Shown in pieces: positions 14,767-23,637 of a DNA stretch of 64,000 nt. The stretch comes from Allosediminivita pacifica (lineage in GTDB: Bacteria; Pseudomonadota; Alphaproteobacteria; Rhodobacterales; Rhodobacteraceae), in contig NZ_QBKN01000007.1 of NCBI RefSeq assembly GCF_003054175.1, positions 62,001 through 126,000 of the forward strand, given 5' to 3'. The notes under the pieces are model-generated. The model was not told where the DNA came from. It saw nothing but the letters and a program-made list of their open reading frames with translations, and did no database searches. A program made the translations under genes and the position numbers. The stretch's first letter is position 1. Each line of letters begins with the position of its first letter.

Positions 14767-14861
14767 GGGGCCTGTGCGCAGACCGTGAGGGTCCGTCACG
14801 CGGGATATAGAGACCCTTCGAGCCACGCCCTGACAGGCCCGGAACAAGGGGCTTCACCCCC

Positions 14862-14953
14862 GCCGGGCCAGCGCCGGGCCGCCCCGTCGCACCAGAGGTG
14901 CGCCGATTATCCGTCGGCACGCCTCCGGCGTGACGGTCCGGCGCTGGCCCGGC
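14862..14953. repeat. Inverted repeat, 16-base arms
   Basis: GCCGGGCCAGCGCCGG at 14862-14877 is matched by its exact reverse complement at 14938-14953. The 60-base loop itself holds smaller dyads (GCACC/GGTGC; CGCCTCCGGCG). Transcribed in either direction it would fold into a long stem. Confidence 0.75.
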
Positions 14954-15008
14954 TTCCGCTGTGCGATCTCCAATCGCGAGACGGGGTCATGGCGGACCAA
15001 CACGGCTT

Positions 15009-15140
15009 ACGGACACACACCTTATCCTGGGCTGGCAGGATGCCGCGAAGCCGGGGCGCGTGCCGAACCTTGGCATCGCGCGACAACCTCCAAACGTGGG
15101 CACCGTACCCCGGCCACCCCCAAAACCTCCGGAGGCCGCG
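15009..15140. repeat. Direct repeat copy A (about 132 bases)
   Basis: This copy begins ACGGACACACACCTTATC and ends CCTCCGGAGGCCGCG. The first 50 bases match copy B (15355-15485) with two substitutions and one single-base gap; the similarity then falls but recovers in GCGCGACAACCTCC and AAAACCTCCGGA. The two copies are in the same orientation, 346 bases apart. Confidence 0.8.
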
Positions 15141-15275
15141 CATCGCAGCCGCGCGCGGTGGCGATCCGGACCGCTGATCCTCTTGTTTTATCCCCGCAAC
15201 CCCGAAAGACCTCGACACGAGGCACCCAGCATCGCCAAATCGCCGCCGCATGGGAGCGCGGCTGCGATGCGCGGC
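15135..15275. repeat. Inverted repeat, 20-base arms
   Basis: The 20 bases at 15135-15154, at the end of direct repeat copy A, are exactly matched in reverse complement at 15256-15275, with a core of CGCGCATCGCAGCCGCGC. The 101-base loop between them shows no recognised gene. Confidence 0.75.
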
Positions 15276-15354
15276 GGGCCTGCGGCCCTTGATTCCGCGC
15301 GGGGGGCTTCGCGCTCAATCAGCGAATTGGGCTCGGAGCGGACCCACTCGGGTC

Positions 15355-15485
15355 ACGGACACACACCTTATCCCGGGCTGGCAGGATGCTGCGAAGCCGG
15401 GCGCGTGCCGCACCGTGGGATGGCGCGACAACCTCCGGGGGTGGGCACTTTTATCCAGGCCCCCCGAAAACCTCCGGAAGCCCCG
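15355..15485. repeat. Direct repeat copy B (about 131 bases)
   Basis: Second copy of the block described for 15009-15140. It begins ACGGACACACACCTTATC and ends CCTCCGGAAGCCCCG. It is not followed by the 20-base inverted-repeat arm that adjoins copy A. Confidence 0.8.
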
Positions 15486-15771
15486 TGTTCCGGGCGGATA
15501 TGCCCTATTCCGGCATCACAAGACGCGATCCCAAGCACCACCTTTCCTCGCGCTCCCAGCCGGCAGACGTGATCCGGAACGATCGCCAGCCAGCCTCTCA
15601 GCGCCCCCGTCCGGAGCCCAGAAAAGCCCGGAAAACACGGCGTCGGGGACATGCCCCCGCGCGGCACAGTCTTAAAATTCCCCTAATTCGTCTCTGTAAG
15701 CCATTGATTTTCCGTGTCTGGAACGATGTCCCGGCGCGGGACACCCCGAATGTCCCGCGTCCCGGACCGCC

Positions 15772-18516
15772 TCAGCGCTCGGTCAGCTTCAGCTCGATCC
15801 GCCGGTTCTGGGCCCGCGCCTCGGGCGTGTCGGCAGGGTTCACCGGCTGGTACTGCCCGAACCCGTTGGCCGCCAGCCGGTCCGGCGGGATGCCCAGCTC
15901 GTCCACCATGTAGCGCACCACCGAAAGGGCCCGCCGCTGGCTGAGTTCCCAGTTGTCCTCGAACCGCCCCGTGGCCCGCACGGGGATATCGTCGGTGTGT
16001 CCGTCCACCCGGATGATCCAGTCGATCCCCTCGGGAATGTCGTCGGCGATGGTCTGCAGGATCGCGGCCACCTTGGAGATCTCCCGCTCGCCCGCCGGCG
16101 ACAGCTCGGCCGAGCCCAGCCCGAAGAGCACTTCGGACGAGAACACGAAACGGTCGCCCTCGACCCGGATGCCATCCGTCTCGCCGATGATCTCGCGCAG
16201 CCGACCGAAGAATTCCGACCGGTAGTTCGCCAGGTCCCGCGCCTCCTCCTCGAGCCGCTCCCGCTCCGCCTGCTCCAGCTGCCGGCGCCGCCGCTCCTCG
16301 GCCGCCACACGCGCCAGCGCGGCGTTCAGCTCGGACCCGAGGTTCTGAAGCTGCACCTGCGCCTGAGCGTCGCTTGCCCGGGACTCGTCCAGCAGCGCCT
16401 GCAACTGCCCCAGCTGCTCGCGCAGGGCAGAGACCTGCCGGTTGAGCAGCTCCGTCTGCTTCTCGGCCGTCGTCGCCCGCTCGCGGCTCTCGGCCAGCTC
16501 CTCGCGCGCCTCACCGAGCAGGGCCATGCGCTGCTCGGCTTCGGTCAGCCGCGTCTCGGCCCGGCTCTCCGCCGCCCGCTGCGCTGCCAGCGCCTCGGTC
16601 AGGCGCTGCCGCGTTTCCTCCACGCTGCTCTCGGCATCGAGCCGCGCCGCAAGCGCCGCCGCCAGCCTCTCCTCGAGGTTTTCCGCGTCATCGACCCGTT
16701 CAGCAGCCCGCGCCTCGGCCTCGGCGAGCGCCTGCCGCAGGTTGGCAATGACCGCGTCCCGCCGGCTGTCCCGCGACCGCGCAGCCTCGAGTTCGGCCGA
16801 AAGCCGGTCGTTCTGTTCGCGCAGCGTCTCGAGCGCCGCGGTCTCGCCCGAGGCCTCCGACAGCTGCTGCGAGAGGGCGGCGTTCTCGCTCTGAAGCGCC
16901 GCCACCGCCGTCGCACGTTCCTCGGCCCGCGCCTGTGCCGCCTGAAGCTGCGACTCGAGATTGGCCGCCCGCCCCTGCAACGCCTCGAGTTCGCCTGTCT
17001 GGGCGCTCTCGCGATCCGTGGCCGCTGCCAGTTCTTCGGCCAGCCCGTCGGCGCGCGACCGCGCCTCCGACAGCGCCGCCTGCGCTTCCTGTGCGGCCCC
17101 GCGGGCCGCGGCGAGGTCCTCCTGAAGCTCGGCCTGACGCGCCTCGAGGCCCGAGACCTGCGTCGCGCGGTCCTGGGCCTGCCCCTGCGCCGCCGAGAGG
17201 TCGGAGACCAGCGCCGTGTTCCGCTCGCGCAGCGCGGCCAGCTCGGTCTGCAGCGACTCCGCCTCGGCCACCCGCGCCAGCGCCTGCGCCAACCGCGCCG
17301 AGAGGTCCGAAAGCCGCGATTCCGCCGCCTGTGTCGCGCCCTGCGCCTCGCTCAGCGCGCGCTCGGTCTCGGCGGTCTGCTGCTCCTGATCCTCAAGCGC
17401 CCGCTCCGCCGCGACGCGGGCATCGCGCTCCTGGGCAAGCTCGTCACGGACCGAAGCCAGCCGCTCGTCCGCTTCAGAGCCCTGCGATTGGGCATCCGCA
17501 AGTTGGGCGCGAAGTTGGCTTACTTCAGCGTCCAGATCATCGATCCGCGCCTGCAGCCCGCTTGCCTCTTCCTCGCCCTCCAGCAGGGCCGCCGCGAGCC
17601 GCGCGTTGAGGTCCTTTTCGGCCTCGCGCGCTGCGGCGAGAAGCGTCAGCGTTTCCTCGGCACGGGCGCGCTCCTCGTCGAGCGCCATCTGCATGGCCGT
17701 CAGCTCGGCATCCGCATCTTCGAGCCGCACGCGCAGCGCCCGCGCCGCCTCGGATTCCGCCAGCCGTTGCGCCTCTTCCTCGGTTAGCGCCTGTTCCAGA
17801 TCGTCCACGCTGGCGCTCAGGCTGCCGATGCGGTCCTGAGCGTCGGCATTCTGCGCCCGCAGGTCCTCGACCAGGGCTTCCAGCGCCTCGCGCCGCGCGG
17901 CGGCCAGGCGCGCCGCCTCGGCCTGCGCATCCACCTCGTCGCGGGTCTGCGCGAGGGCGAGGTTCAGCGCGTCGCGCTCGGAGACCAGCTGATCCCGCGC
18001 CGCTTCCAGCTCGTCCCGGCTTGCGCGCAGGGCCTCGGCCGTGCCTTCGAGATCCGTCACCCGCTCGCGCGCCGCGTCGCGCTGAGACAGAAGCGAAGCC
18101 ACCCGATCCTCGAAAGAGGCGATCCGCGTGCGCGCCTCTTCCAACGCCGCCGCCTGGCTGTCGCGGGTCGAGGTCAGGCTCGCGATCAGGGCGTCCTGTT
18201 CCTCGAGCGCGGCATCGCGGGTCGACAGGGTGGACTCCAGCTCGCCCACTTCGACGGTCAGATCCTCGTTGCGACGCTCGGCAAGGCCCAGCGCGCGCGA
18301 CAGCTCCGCCACCTGGCTGGTCAGGCTCGACAGCTCGCTTTCCTGGTTGGATAGCTGGTCTTCCTGGCCTGTGATCGTCTCGCGCAGGACGAACTGCACC
18401 ACCATGAAGATCGACAGCACGAAGGTCAGCACCAGCAGCAGCCCCGTCATCGCGTCGACGAAGCCGGGCCAGATGTTGGCCTGGAAACGCGATCCGGTGC
18501 GGCGGCTCAGCGCCAT
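15772..18516 (-). CDS. MotB-like/OmpA-domain protein with giant coiled coil (peptidoglycan-binding)
   Basis: 914-residue inner-membrane protein. One N-terminal membrane segment (about 16-42) reads WPGFVDAMTGLLLVLTF, which lines up with the MotB/ExbD/TolR proton-channel helix, with Asp21 in the place of the ion-carrying Asp. It is followed by about 700 residues of nearly unbroken Glu/Ala/Arg/Leu-rich coiled coil, and then an OmpA-type peptidoglycan-binding domain (RVDGHTDDIPVRATGRFEDN, then AQNRRIELKL at the end). The start at 18516 is chosen because the channel helix follows it and because it lies one base after the stop of the MotA/ExbB-like partner. It would span the periplasm and anchor to the cell wall. 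Its cargo or task is unknown. Confidence 0.85.
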   Translation of the reverse strand: MALSRRTGSRFQANIWPGFVDAMTGLLLVLTFVLSIFMVVQFVLRETITGQEDQLSNQESELSSLTSQVAELSRALGLAERRNEDLTVEVGELESTLSTRDAALEEQDALIASLTSTRDSQAAALEEARTRIASFEDRVASLLSQRDAARERVTDLEGTAEALRASRDELEAARDQLVSERDALNLALAQTRDEVDAQAEAARLAAARREALEALVEDLRAQNADAQDRIGSLSASVDDLEQALTEEEAQRLAESEAARALRVRLEDADAELTAMQMALDEERARAEETLTLLAAAREAEKDLNARLAAALLEGEEEASGLQARIDDLDAEVSQLRAQLADAQSQGSEADERLASVRDELAQERDARVAAERALEDQEQQTAETERALSEAQGATQAAESRLSDLSARLAQALARVAEAESLQTELAALRERNTALVSDLSAAQGQAQDRATQVSGLEARQAELQEDLAAARGAAQEAQAALSEARSRADGLAEELAAATDRESAQTGELEALQGRAANLESQLQAAQARAEERATAVAALQSENAALSQQLSEASGETAALETLREQNDRLSAELEAARSRDSRRDAVIANLRQALAEAEARAAERVDDAENLEERLAAALAARLDAESSVEETRQRLTEALAAQRAAESRAETRLTEAEQRMALLGEAREELAESRERATTAEKQTELLNRQVSALREQLGQLQALLDESRASDAQAQVQLQNLGSELNAALARVAAEERRRRQLEQAERERLEEEARDLANYRSEFFGRLREIIGETDGIRVEGDRFVFSSEVLFGLGSAELSPAGEREISKVAAILQTIADDIPEGIDWIIRVDGHTDDIPVRATGRFEDNWELSQRRALSVVRYMVDELGIPPDRLAANGFGQYQPVNPADTPEARAQNRRIELKLTER

Positions 18517-18517
18517 G

Positions 18518-19708
18518 TCAGCTCTCCTGACCGCCGCGCGCGGCCGGTGCCGGGCGGGCAGCGCCCGCACCGCGAAGCGCACGGGTCAGCGCGGCCAGAT
18601 CGGTGCGCAGCTCGGCCATGCTCTCCTGCCGACCGGCGGCGATTTCCTCGAGGATGCGCAGCATCTGCACGTCGATCGACCGCAGGCGCATGCGGCTTTC
18701 GGCGTCGAGCCCCTCGGAGGCCTCTTTCTGCTGAAGCACGTCGACAAGGCGCTCCTGCCCCTCGGCGATGCGGGCCAGCGAATTGGAAGACGGCGCCGTT
18801 GCCTCGATCCGCTCGGTCATCCGCTCCACGCTGTCGGCAAGCTGGCCAAGGCGGCTGTCCACCTCGGACCGGCCGCTCTCGGCCTGCGCGAAGAGCAACT
18901 CCAGCTTTTCCATCTGCTCGGCCATCCGGTCGAGCACCACGCCCGCGGCGCCAAGGTCGGGGCCGTCGCTTTCGGACGAAAAGCCCAGTCGCGTGATGCT
19001 GCTCAGCCATTCCTCGAGCTCGCGGTAAAAGCGGTTCTGCCCGTGCCCGGCAAAAAGCTCCAGCAGCCCGATGATGAGCGAACAGGCAAGGCCTAGCAGC
19101 GACGAGGCAAAGGCCACGCCCATGCCGCCAAGCTGCGCCTCGAGGCCCGACATGAGCCGCCCGAAGAGGTCCGCACCGCTTTCGCCCTGCTGCGGAGCAA
19201 GGCTGCGGATCGTGTCGACAAGCGCCGGCACGGTCGTCGCCAGACCGTAGAAGGTGCCCAGAAGGCCGAGGAAGATCAGCAGCGAGGTGATGTAGCGCGT
19301 GATCTCGCGCGCTTCGTCGATCCGCTGCGCCACCGAGTCGAGGATCGAGCGGGTCGAGGTCGTGGTGATCTGCATCCTCTTGGCGCGGGTGCGCAGAAGC
19401 GTGGCCAGCGGCGCCAGAAGCTGCGGTGCCTGAAGCTGTCGCCCGGTGTCGCGGTCGGCGGCGAAACGCTCGATCCAGCGGACCGAATTGATGAGCTGCG
19501 CCACCTGCCAGAAGCAGGCGATCAGGCCGACGACGAAGACGATCAGGATGAAGCCATTGAGGTACGGGTTGGCCTCGAAGACCGGCAGGACCCGCGGCAG
19601 CGCGAGAAAGCCGCCGGCGAAAGACAGCCCCAGGACCACGACCATCGCGACCACCTGCCGCACGGGCTGGCTAAAGCTCGGTTCCGCTTCGAAATCTTTT
19701 TGGTCCAT
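18518..19708 (-). CDS. MotA/TolQ/ExbB-family proton-channel protein
   Basis: 396-residue inner-membrane protein. Two N-terminal membrane helices (about 19-38 and 50-72) precede a cytoplasmic loop; two more helices carry the family motifs LLIFLGLLGTFYGLATT and GMGVAFASSLLGLACSLIIG. A C-terminal cytoplasmic tail of about 150 residues is partly coiled coil (LDRMAEQMEKLELLFAQAE and beyond). In this family, 5 such subunits around 2 MotB/ExbD-type subunits turn proton flow into movement. The ATG at 19708 is used; the frame could open one codon earlier at TTG. It is immediately followed by the giant MotB-like gene, and the two clearly form one system. It is not a TolQ: no tolR, tolA or tolB is near. 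Confidence 0.88.
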   Translation of the reverse strand: MDQKDFEAEPSFSQPVRQVVAMVVVLGLSFAGGFLALPRVLPVFEANPYLNGFILIVFVVGLIACFWQVAQLINSVRWIERFAADRDTGRQLQAPQLLAPLATLLRTRAKRMQITTTSTRSILDSVAQRIDEAREITRYITSLLIFLGLLGTFYGLATTVPALVDTIRSLAPQQGESGADLFGRLMSGLEAQLGGMGVAFASSLLGLACSLIIGLLELFAGHGQNRFYRELEEWLSSITRLGFSSESDGPDLGAAGVVLDRMAEQMEKLELLFAQAESGRSEVDSRLGQLADSVERMTERIEATAPSSNSLARIAEGQERLVDVLQQKEASEGLDAESRMRLRSIDVQMLRILEEIAAGRQESMAELRTDLAALTRALRGAGAARPAPAARGGQES

Positions 19709-19774
19709 CAAGGCGCCTGTCGGGGTTCTTTTGTTGCCCCGACCCTAGATTGTCGCGCCCTTCAATCCAAGCTG

Positions 19775-20305
19775 TCAGCGTGTCAATTCATGCACGCGGG
19801 ACATCAACCAGTGCATTTCGGCATCGGGAATGCCCAGTTCCTCGAGATGGCGTGCCGTGTTCTCGAGATATTCCGGGTTCGGGCCGCGCCCGCCGTGGGC
19901 GCCTGCGATGATGCGGGCCTGCTCTTCGAGCGGCATGCCACCGCAATACTGCTCGTGGTCGGGATCGATGATGTAGGCCAGCGCCTCGATCCTGCGGCCA
20001 TCGATCAGGTCGACCCGCAAGCGGCGTTCGAGATAGGCAGAGGACACCAGTTCCCGCTCACGCAGGTAGGCCAGCGTCTCGTCCTCGCTGCCGGATTCGG
20101 CGCGCAGCGCGAGCCCGTCGCAGACCGCGCCCGGATGGTGGTCGAGCGCCAGCACCAGCCCCGGCTTCTCGGGCGTGCCGCGATGGTGGATCGAGGACAT
20201 GCAGAAACTGCGGGCATAGTCCGGCAGGGTGGCGCGCAGGCTTTCGGCCACCGGGAAGCCCGGGTTCCACAGAAGCGATCCGTATCCGAATACCCAAAGG
20301 GTCAT
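19775..20305 (-). CDS. chaC: Gamma-glutamylcyclotransferase, ChaC type
   Basis: Cleaves glutathione to 5-oxoproline and Cys-Gly in the cytoplasm. The 176-residue protein starts with the hallmark WVFGYGSLLWNPGF (substrate-binding YGSL) and contains the family motifs SSIHHRGTPEKPGLVLAL and EYCGG-like EQYCGGMPLEEQARIIA and GPNPEYLENTARHLEELG. It lies upstream of the MotA-like gene on the same strand with a 66-base gap, in which GTCGGGG/CCCCGAC forms a 7-base-pair hairpin, so the two may be separate transcripts. Confidence 0.92.
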   Translation of the reverse strand: MTLWVFGYGSLLWNPGFPVAESLRATLPDYARSFCMSSIHHRGTPEKPGLVLALDHHPGAVCDGLALRAESGSEDETLAYLRERELVSSAYLERRLRVDLIDGRRIEALAYIIDPDHEQYCGGMPLEEQARIIAGAHGGRGPNPEYLENTARHLEELGIPDAEMHWLMSRVHELTR

Positions 20306-20369
20306 GGCGCTGGTCCTTCCTTGCGCGCTCCTCTAAACACGATCGGGCCGGAATGCGAAAGAGGCGCAC

Positions 20370-21314
20370 GTGAAACGACTGATATCGCTCGTCCTGATCG
20401 CGGCTCTCGGCTGGTCCGGCTACTGGTTCTGGCAGGCGCACGTCGCGCGGCAGGCCGTCACCGGCTGGTTCGAGGACCGCCGCGCCGACGGCTGGCAGGC
20501 CGAATATGAGGCCCTGCGGGTGCGGGGCTTTCCCAATCGCATCGACGTCACGCTGGACGCCCCGCGCCTCTCCGATCCCGACCGCGGCGTGGCCTGGCAG
20601 GCCCCATTCCTTCAGGTGCTGCGCCTCAGCTACCGGCAGGGGCACGAGATCCTGGTCTTTCCCGACGAGCAGCAGCTGAGCCTGCCCTCGGGCGACTGGG
20701 ACATAACCTCCCAAGGCCTGCGCGCCAGTGTCGTGCACGAGGGCGACGGCATCCTCATGCGCGCTAATGCCGAGGCCGAGGTGCTGAACCTCAACGGCCC
20801 CGAGCGAAGCCTCGCGCTTGCCGGCATGACGGCAGCCATCTCGCAACTCGGCGGACAGGCGGACCAGTACCGCATCGGCCTGGGCGCCGACGCGCTGGCG
20901 GGCCAGGGCACGGGCGAAGGCCTGCTGATCGAGGCCATCGTGGACTTCGACGGCCCATGGAATATCGGCGACGGCGCGCGCCCCCGCCCAGAGGAAATCG
21001 AGCTGCGCCTTGCGCAATACGAGACCGAGGGCATGGCCCTGAGGCTCTCCGGTACGCTCGACATCGACCCCGACGGCGTCCCCGAGGGGGCACTGACCCT
21101 GCAGGCCAAGAACTGGCGCGAATTGCTGGAGACGGCGCGCGAGGCGGGCCAGATCGACCCAACGCTCGCCGAGGCGCTGGAACAGGGCCTGTCGCTTGTC
21201 GCCGGGCTCCGCGGCAATCCTGAAACGCTCGACCTGCCGCTCGACTTCCGCGATGACCGCGTCTTCATCGGGCCGGTCCCGGTCGGTCGCGCACCACGCC
21301 TGCAACTGCCCTGA
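20370..21314 (+). CDS. DUF2125 domain protein
   Basis: 314-residue exported or membrane-anchored protein. Residues 4-20 form one hydrophobic helix (LISLVLIAALGWSGYWF), and the rest is predicted beta-rich, with the DUF2125 pattern GFPNRIDVTLDAPRLSDP (53-70) and repeated short strands. The family is common in alphaproteobacteria, is thought to sit in the periplasm on the inner membrane, and has no established function. It is divergent from chaC and lies 61 bases upstream of the M20 deacylase gene. Confidence 0.85.
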   Translation: MKRLISLVLIAALGWSGYWFWQAHVARQAVTGWFEDRRADGWQAEYEALRVRGFPNRIDVTLDAPRLSDPDRGVAWQAPFLQVLRLSYRQGHEILVFPDEQQLSLPSGDWDITSQGLRASVVHEGDGILMRANAEAEVLNLNGPERSLALAGMTAAISQLGGQADQYRIGLGADALAGQGTGEGLLIEAIVDFDGPWNIGDGARPRPEEIELRLAQYETEGMALRLSGTLDIDPDGVPEGALTLQAKNWRELLETAREAGQIDPTLAEALEQGLSLVAGLRGNPETLDLPLDFRDDRVFIGPVPVGRAPRLQLP

Positions 21315-21375
21315 CCCTCTTGCCAATCCCGCCGCGCCGCCGGACAGTCCGCGCAAACAGGCAAGAGGCAAAACC

Positions 21376-22650
21376 ATGACGGACGGGCTGGACACGCGGA
21401 TCGAAGACAAGCGCGACGAGTTGATCGCACTCACGCAGGACCTGATCCGCATCCCCACGCTGAACCCGCCCGGCGACTGCTACCGCGAGATCTGCGAATA
21501 CCTCCGCGACCGGCTCGCACCCCGCGGCTTCGAGTGCACGCTGGTCCGGGCCGAGGGCGCGCCGGGCGACAGCGACCGCCACCCCCGCTGGAACATCGTG
21601 GCGCGGCGCGAGGGCACCCGCCCCGGCGACTGCGTGCATTTCAACTCGCACACCGATGTGGTCGAGGTCGGCAGCGGCTGGACCCGCGATCCCTTCGGCG
21701 GCGAACTCGACGGCGACCGCATCTACGGGCGCGGCGCCTGCGACATGAAGGGCGGGCTTGCCGCCTCGATCATCGCGGCCGAGGCCTTCGTCGACGAACA
21801 TCCCGATTTCGCCGGCGCGATCGAGATCAGCGGCACCGCCGACGAGGAATCGGGCGGCTACGGCGGCGTCGCGTACCTGGCCGAGCATGGCTGGTTCGAT
21901 CCGGCGCGCGTACAGCACGTCATCATCCCCGAACCGCTCAACAAGGACCGGATCTGTCTCGGGCACCGCGGCGGCTGGTGGGCGGAGATCGAAACCAAGG
22001 GCGAGATCGCCCACGGCTCCATGCCCTTCCTCGGCGACTGCGCCGTGCGCCACATGGGCGCCGTGCTCGACGCCTTCGAACAGACACTCTTCCCCGCCAT
22101 GGCCCAGCGCCACACGGACATGCCCGTCGTGCCCGAAGGCGCGCGCTCGTCCACGATGAACATCAACTCGATCCACGGCGGCGAGCACGAGCAGGCCGAC
22201 GACTACGACGGCCTGCCCGCCAACTGCGTGCCCGACAGCTGCCGCATCGTGATCGACCGCCGCTTCCTGCTCGAGGAACCCTTCGAGGAGGTCCGCGGCG
22301 AGGTCATCGCCCTGCTCGAGGACCTCAAGGCCCGCCGGCCGCAGTTCGACTACGCGATCCGCGATCTCAACAGCGTGCAGCCCTCGATGACCGCCCGCGA
22401 CGCGCCTGTTGTCACCACCGTGACCGAGGCGATCCACGAGGTCATGGGCAAGGCGCCCGACTACGTCGCCTCGCCCGGCAGCTACGACCAGAAGCACATC
22501 GACCGCATCGGCACGCTGAAGAACTGCATCGCCTATGGGCCGGGCGTGCTCGAACTCGCCCACAAGCCCGACGAATGGGTGGGGGTGACCGACATGCTCG
22601 ACAGTGCCCGCGTCATGGGCCGAAGCCTTCAGAAACTGCTCCTGCCCTGA
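21376..22650 (+). CDS. M20-family deacylase (ArgE/DapE-like)
   Basis: Zinc-dependent amidohydrolase of 424 residues from the acetylornithine deacetylase/succinyl-diaminopimelate desuccinylase family. Metal ligands and active-site segments are visible: FNSHTDVVEVG, IYGRGACDMKGGLAAS and ISGTADEESGGYGGVAYL. The dimerisation domain includes STMNINSIHGGEHEQ. The frame extends further upstream, but the ATG at 21376 with AGAGG ahead gives the family N-terminus (DELIALTQDLIRIPTLNPPG). No arg or dap genes adjoin it, so the substrate is open. Confidence 0.85.
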   Translation: MTDGLDTRIEDKRDELIALTQDLIRIPTLNPPGDCYREICEYLRDRLAPRGFECTLVRAEGAPGDSDRHPRWNIVARREGTRPGDCVHFNSHTDVVEVGSGWTRDPFGGELDGDRIYGRGACDMKGGLAASIIAAEAFVDEHPDFAGAIEISGTADEESGGYGGVAYLAEHGWFDPARVQHVIIPEPLNKDRICLGHRGGWWAEIETKGEIAHGSMPFLGDCAVRHMGAVLDAFEQTLFPAMAQRHTDMPVVPEGARSSTMNINSIHGGEHEQADDYDGLPANCVPDSCRIVIDRRFLLEEPFEEVRGEVIALLEDLKARRPQFDYAIRDLNSVQPSMTARDAPVVTTVTEAIHEVMGKAPDYVASPGSYDQKHIDRIGTLKNCIAYGPGVLELAHKPDEWVGVTDMLDSARVMGRSLQKLLLP

Positions 22651-22722
22651 TCCGCACCACACAATCTCGCTGCTCCAATCCGCCCCGTTGCCAATCGCGC
22701 ACCGCAGCCGCAAAGTGAGAGA

Positions 22723-23637
22723 ATGCAGATCTACCTTCCCATCGCCGAGGTCTCGGTCAACGCGCTGCTTCTGCTGAGCCTCGGGCTGCTGGTGGGGATC
22801 CTCTCGGGCATGTTCGGCGTCGGCGGCGGTTTCATGATGACCCCGCTGCTGTTCTTCGTGGGCATCCCGCCCGCGGTGGCGGTGGCCACGCAGGCCAACC
22901 AGATCGTCGCCTCGTCCTTCTCGGCCCTGCTCGCGCACCTCAGGCGACGAACGGTGGATCTCCGAATGGGGACCGTCCTTCTTGTGGGCGGTCTTTTCGG
23001 CTCGGCCGTCGGCATCGTGATCTTCAACTACCTCAAAAGCCTCGGGCAGGTCGATCTGCTGGTGAACCTCTGCTACGTGGTCTTTCTTGGCATCATCGGT
23101 GCGCTGATGTTCGTCGAAAGCCTGCGCGCCCTGCGCAAGTCGCGGTCCGGCGCAAAGGCATCGCGGCGCAAGCACACCACCATCCAGAAGCTGCCGCTCA
23201 AGATGCGCTTCCGCATCTCGGGGCTCTACATCTCGGTCATCCCGCCGATCCTCGTGGGCTTCTTCGTGGGCGTGCTCTCGGCCATCATGGGCGTCGGTGG
23301 CGGCTTCATCATGGTCCCGGCCATGATCTACCTGCTGGGCATGCCGACCAAGGTCGTGATCGGCACCTCGCTCTTCCAGATCATCTTCGTGGCAGGCTTC
23401 ACCGCCATCCTGCACGCCACCACCAACTACACGGTCGACGTGGTGCTGGCGCTGCTGCTGCTGATCGGCGGCGTGATCGGCGCGCAGTTCGGCACAATCA
23501 TCGGATCGCGCATGAAGGCCGAACAACTGCGCATCCTGCTGGCCGGCATGGTGCTCGTGGTCTGCGGCAAGCTCGCGCTCGACCTGCTGATCCGCCCCGA
23601 TGAGCTCTACAGCGTCGGGCCGGCGGGGCAGAGCTGA
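22723..23637 (+). CDS. TauE/SafE family sulfite/anion permease
   Basis: 304-residue membrane protein with about eight helices in two repeated halves. Each half carries the family glycine motif: GILSGMFGVGGGFMMTPLL near 26-44 and GVLSAIMGVGGGFIMVPAM near 185-203. TSUP proteins export sulfite, sulfoacetate or other small organosulfur anions. It opens a run of co-oriented genes reaching 27661; its TGA overlaps the next ATG by one base, and the pairing with a TIGR02186 gene is conserved in this bacterial group. Confidence 0.9.
   Translation: MQIYLPIAEVSVNALLLLSLGLLVGILSGMFGVGGGFMMTPLLFFVGIPPAVAVATQANQIVASSFSALLAHLRRRTVDLRMGTVLLVGGLFGSAVGIVIFNYLKSLGQVDLLVNLCYVVFLGIIGALMFVESLRALRKSRSGAKASRRKHTTIQKLPLKMRFRISGLYISVIPPILVGFFVGVLSAIMGVGGGFIMVPAMIYLLGMPTKVVIGTSLFQIIFVAGFTAILHATTNYTVDVVLALLLLIGGVIGAQFGTIIGSRMKAEQLRILLAGMVLVVCGKLALDLLIRPDELYSVGPAGQS

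Larger units (their letters stand above)
14767..15771. repeat. 1-kb repeat-built spacer without a credible gene
   Basis: Between the clpA terminator and the OmpA-like gene lie about 1,000 bases of GC-rich DNA that break into repeated blocks: a 16-base inverted repeat, a direct repeat of about 130 bases, and a 20-base inverted repeat, each listed separately. Frames open across the region (for example 14961-15572), but they have no good ribosome-binding sites and change frame relation between repeat copies, so I do not call a gene. The right end (15660-15771) contains an AT-richer patch and a run of GTCCCG/CGGGAC palindromes next to the stop of the OmpA-like gene, which may help terminate it. 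Confidence 0.6.

Noticed and set aside
14961-15572. 203-codon frame in the repeat spacer
   Set aside because: No ribosome-binding site; the direct-repeat copies are read in different frames at their starts because of a one-base gap; composition is Pro/Arg/Gly noise.
15772-19708. Zorya anti-phage defence system
   Set aside because: The MotA/MotB-like pair invites the comparison, but the long tail is on the wrong subunit and no zorC/D/E or other defence gene is near.
21265-23526. 753-codon frame on the minus strand
   Set aside because: Antisense to the M20 deacylase and TauE/SafE genes, His/Asp/Glu/Arg-rich noise without a domain.
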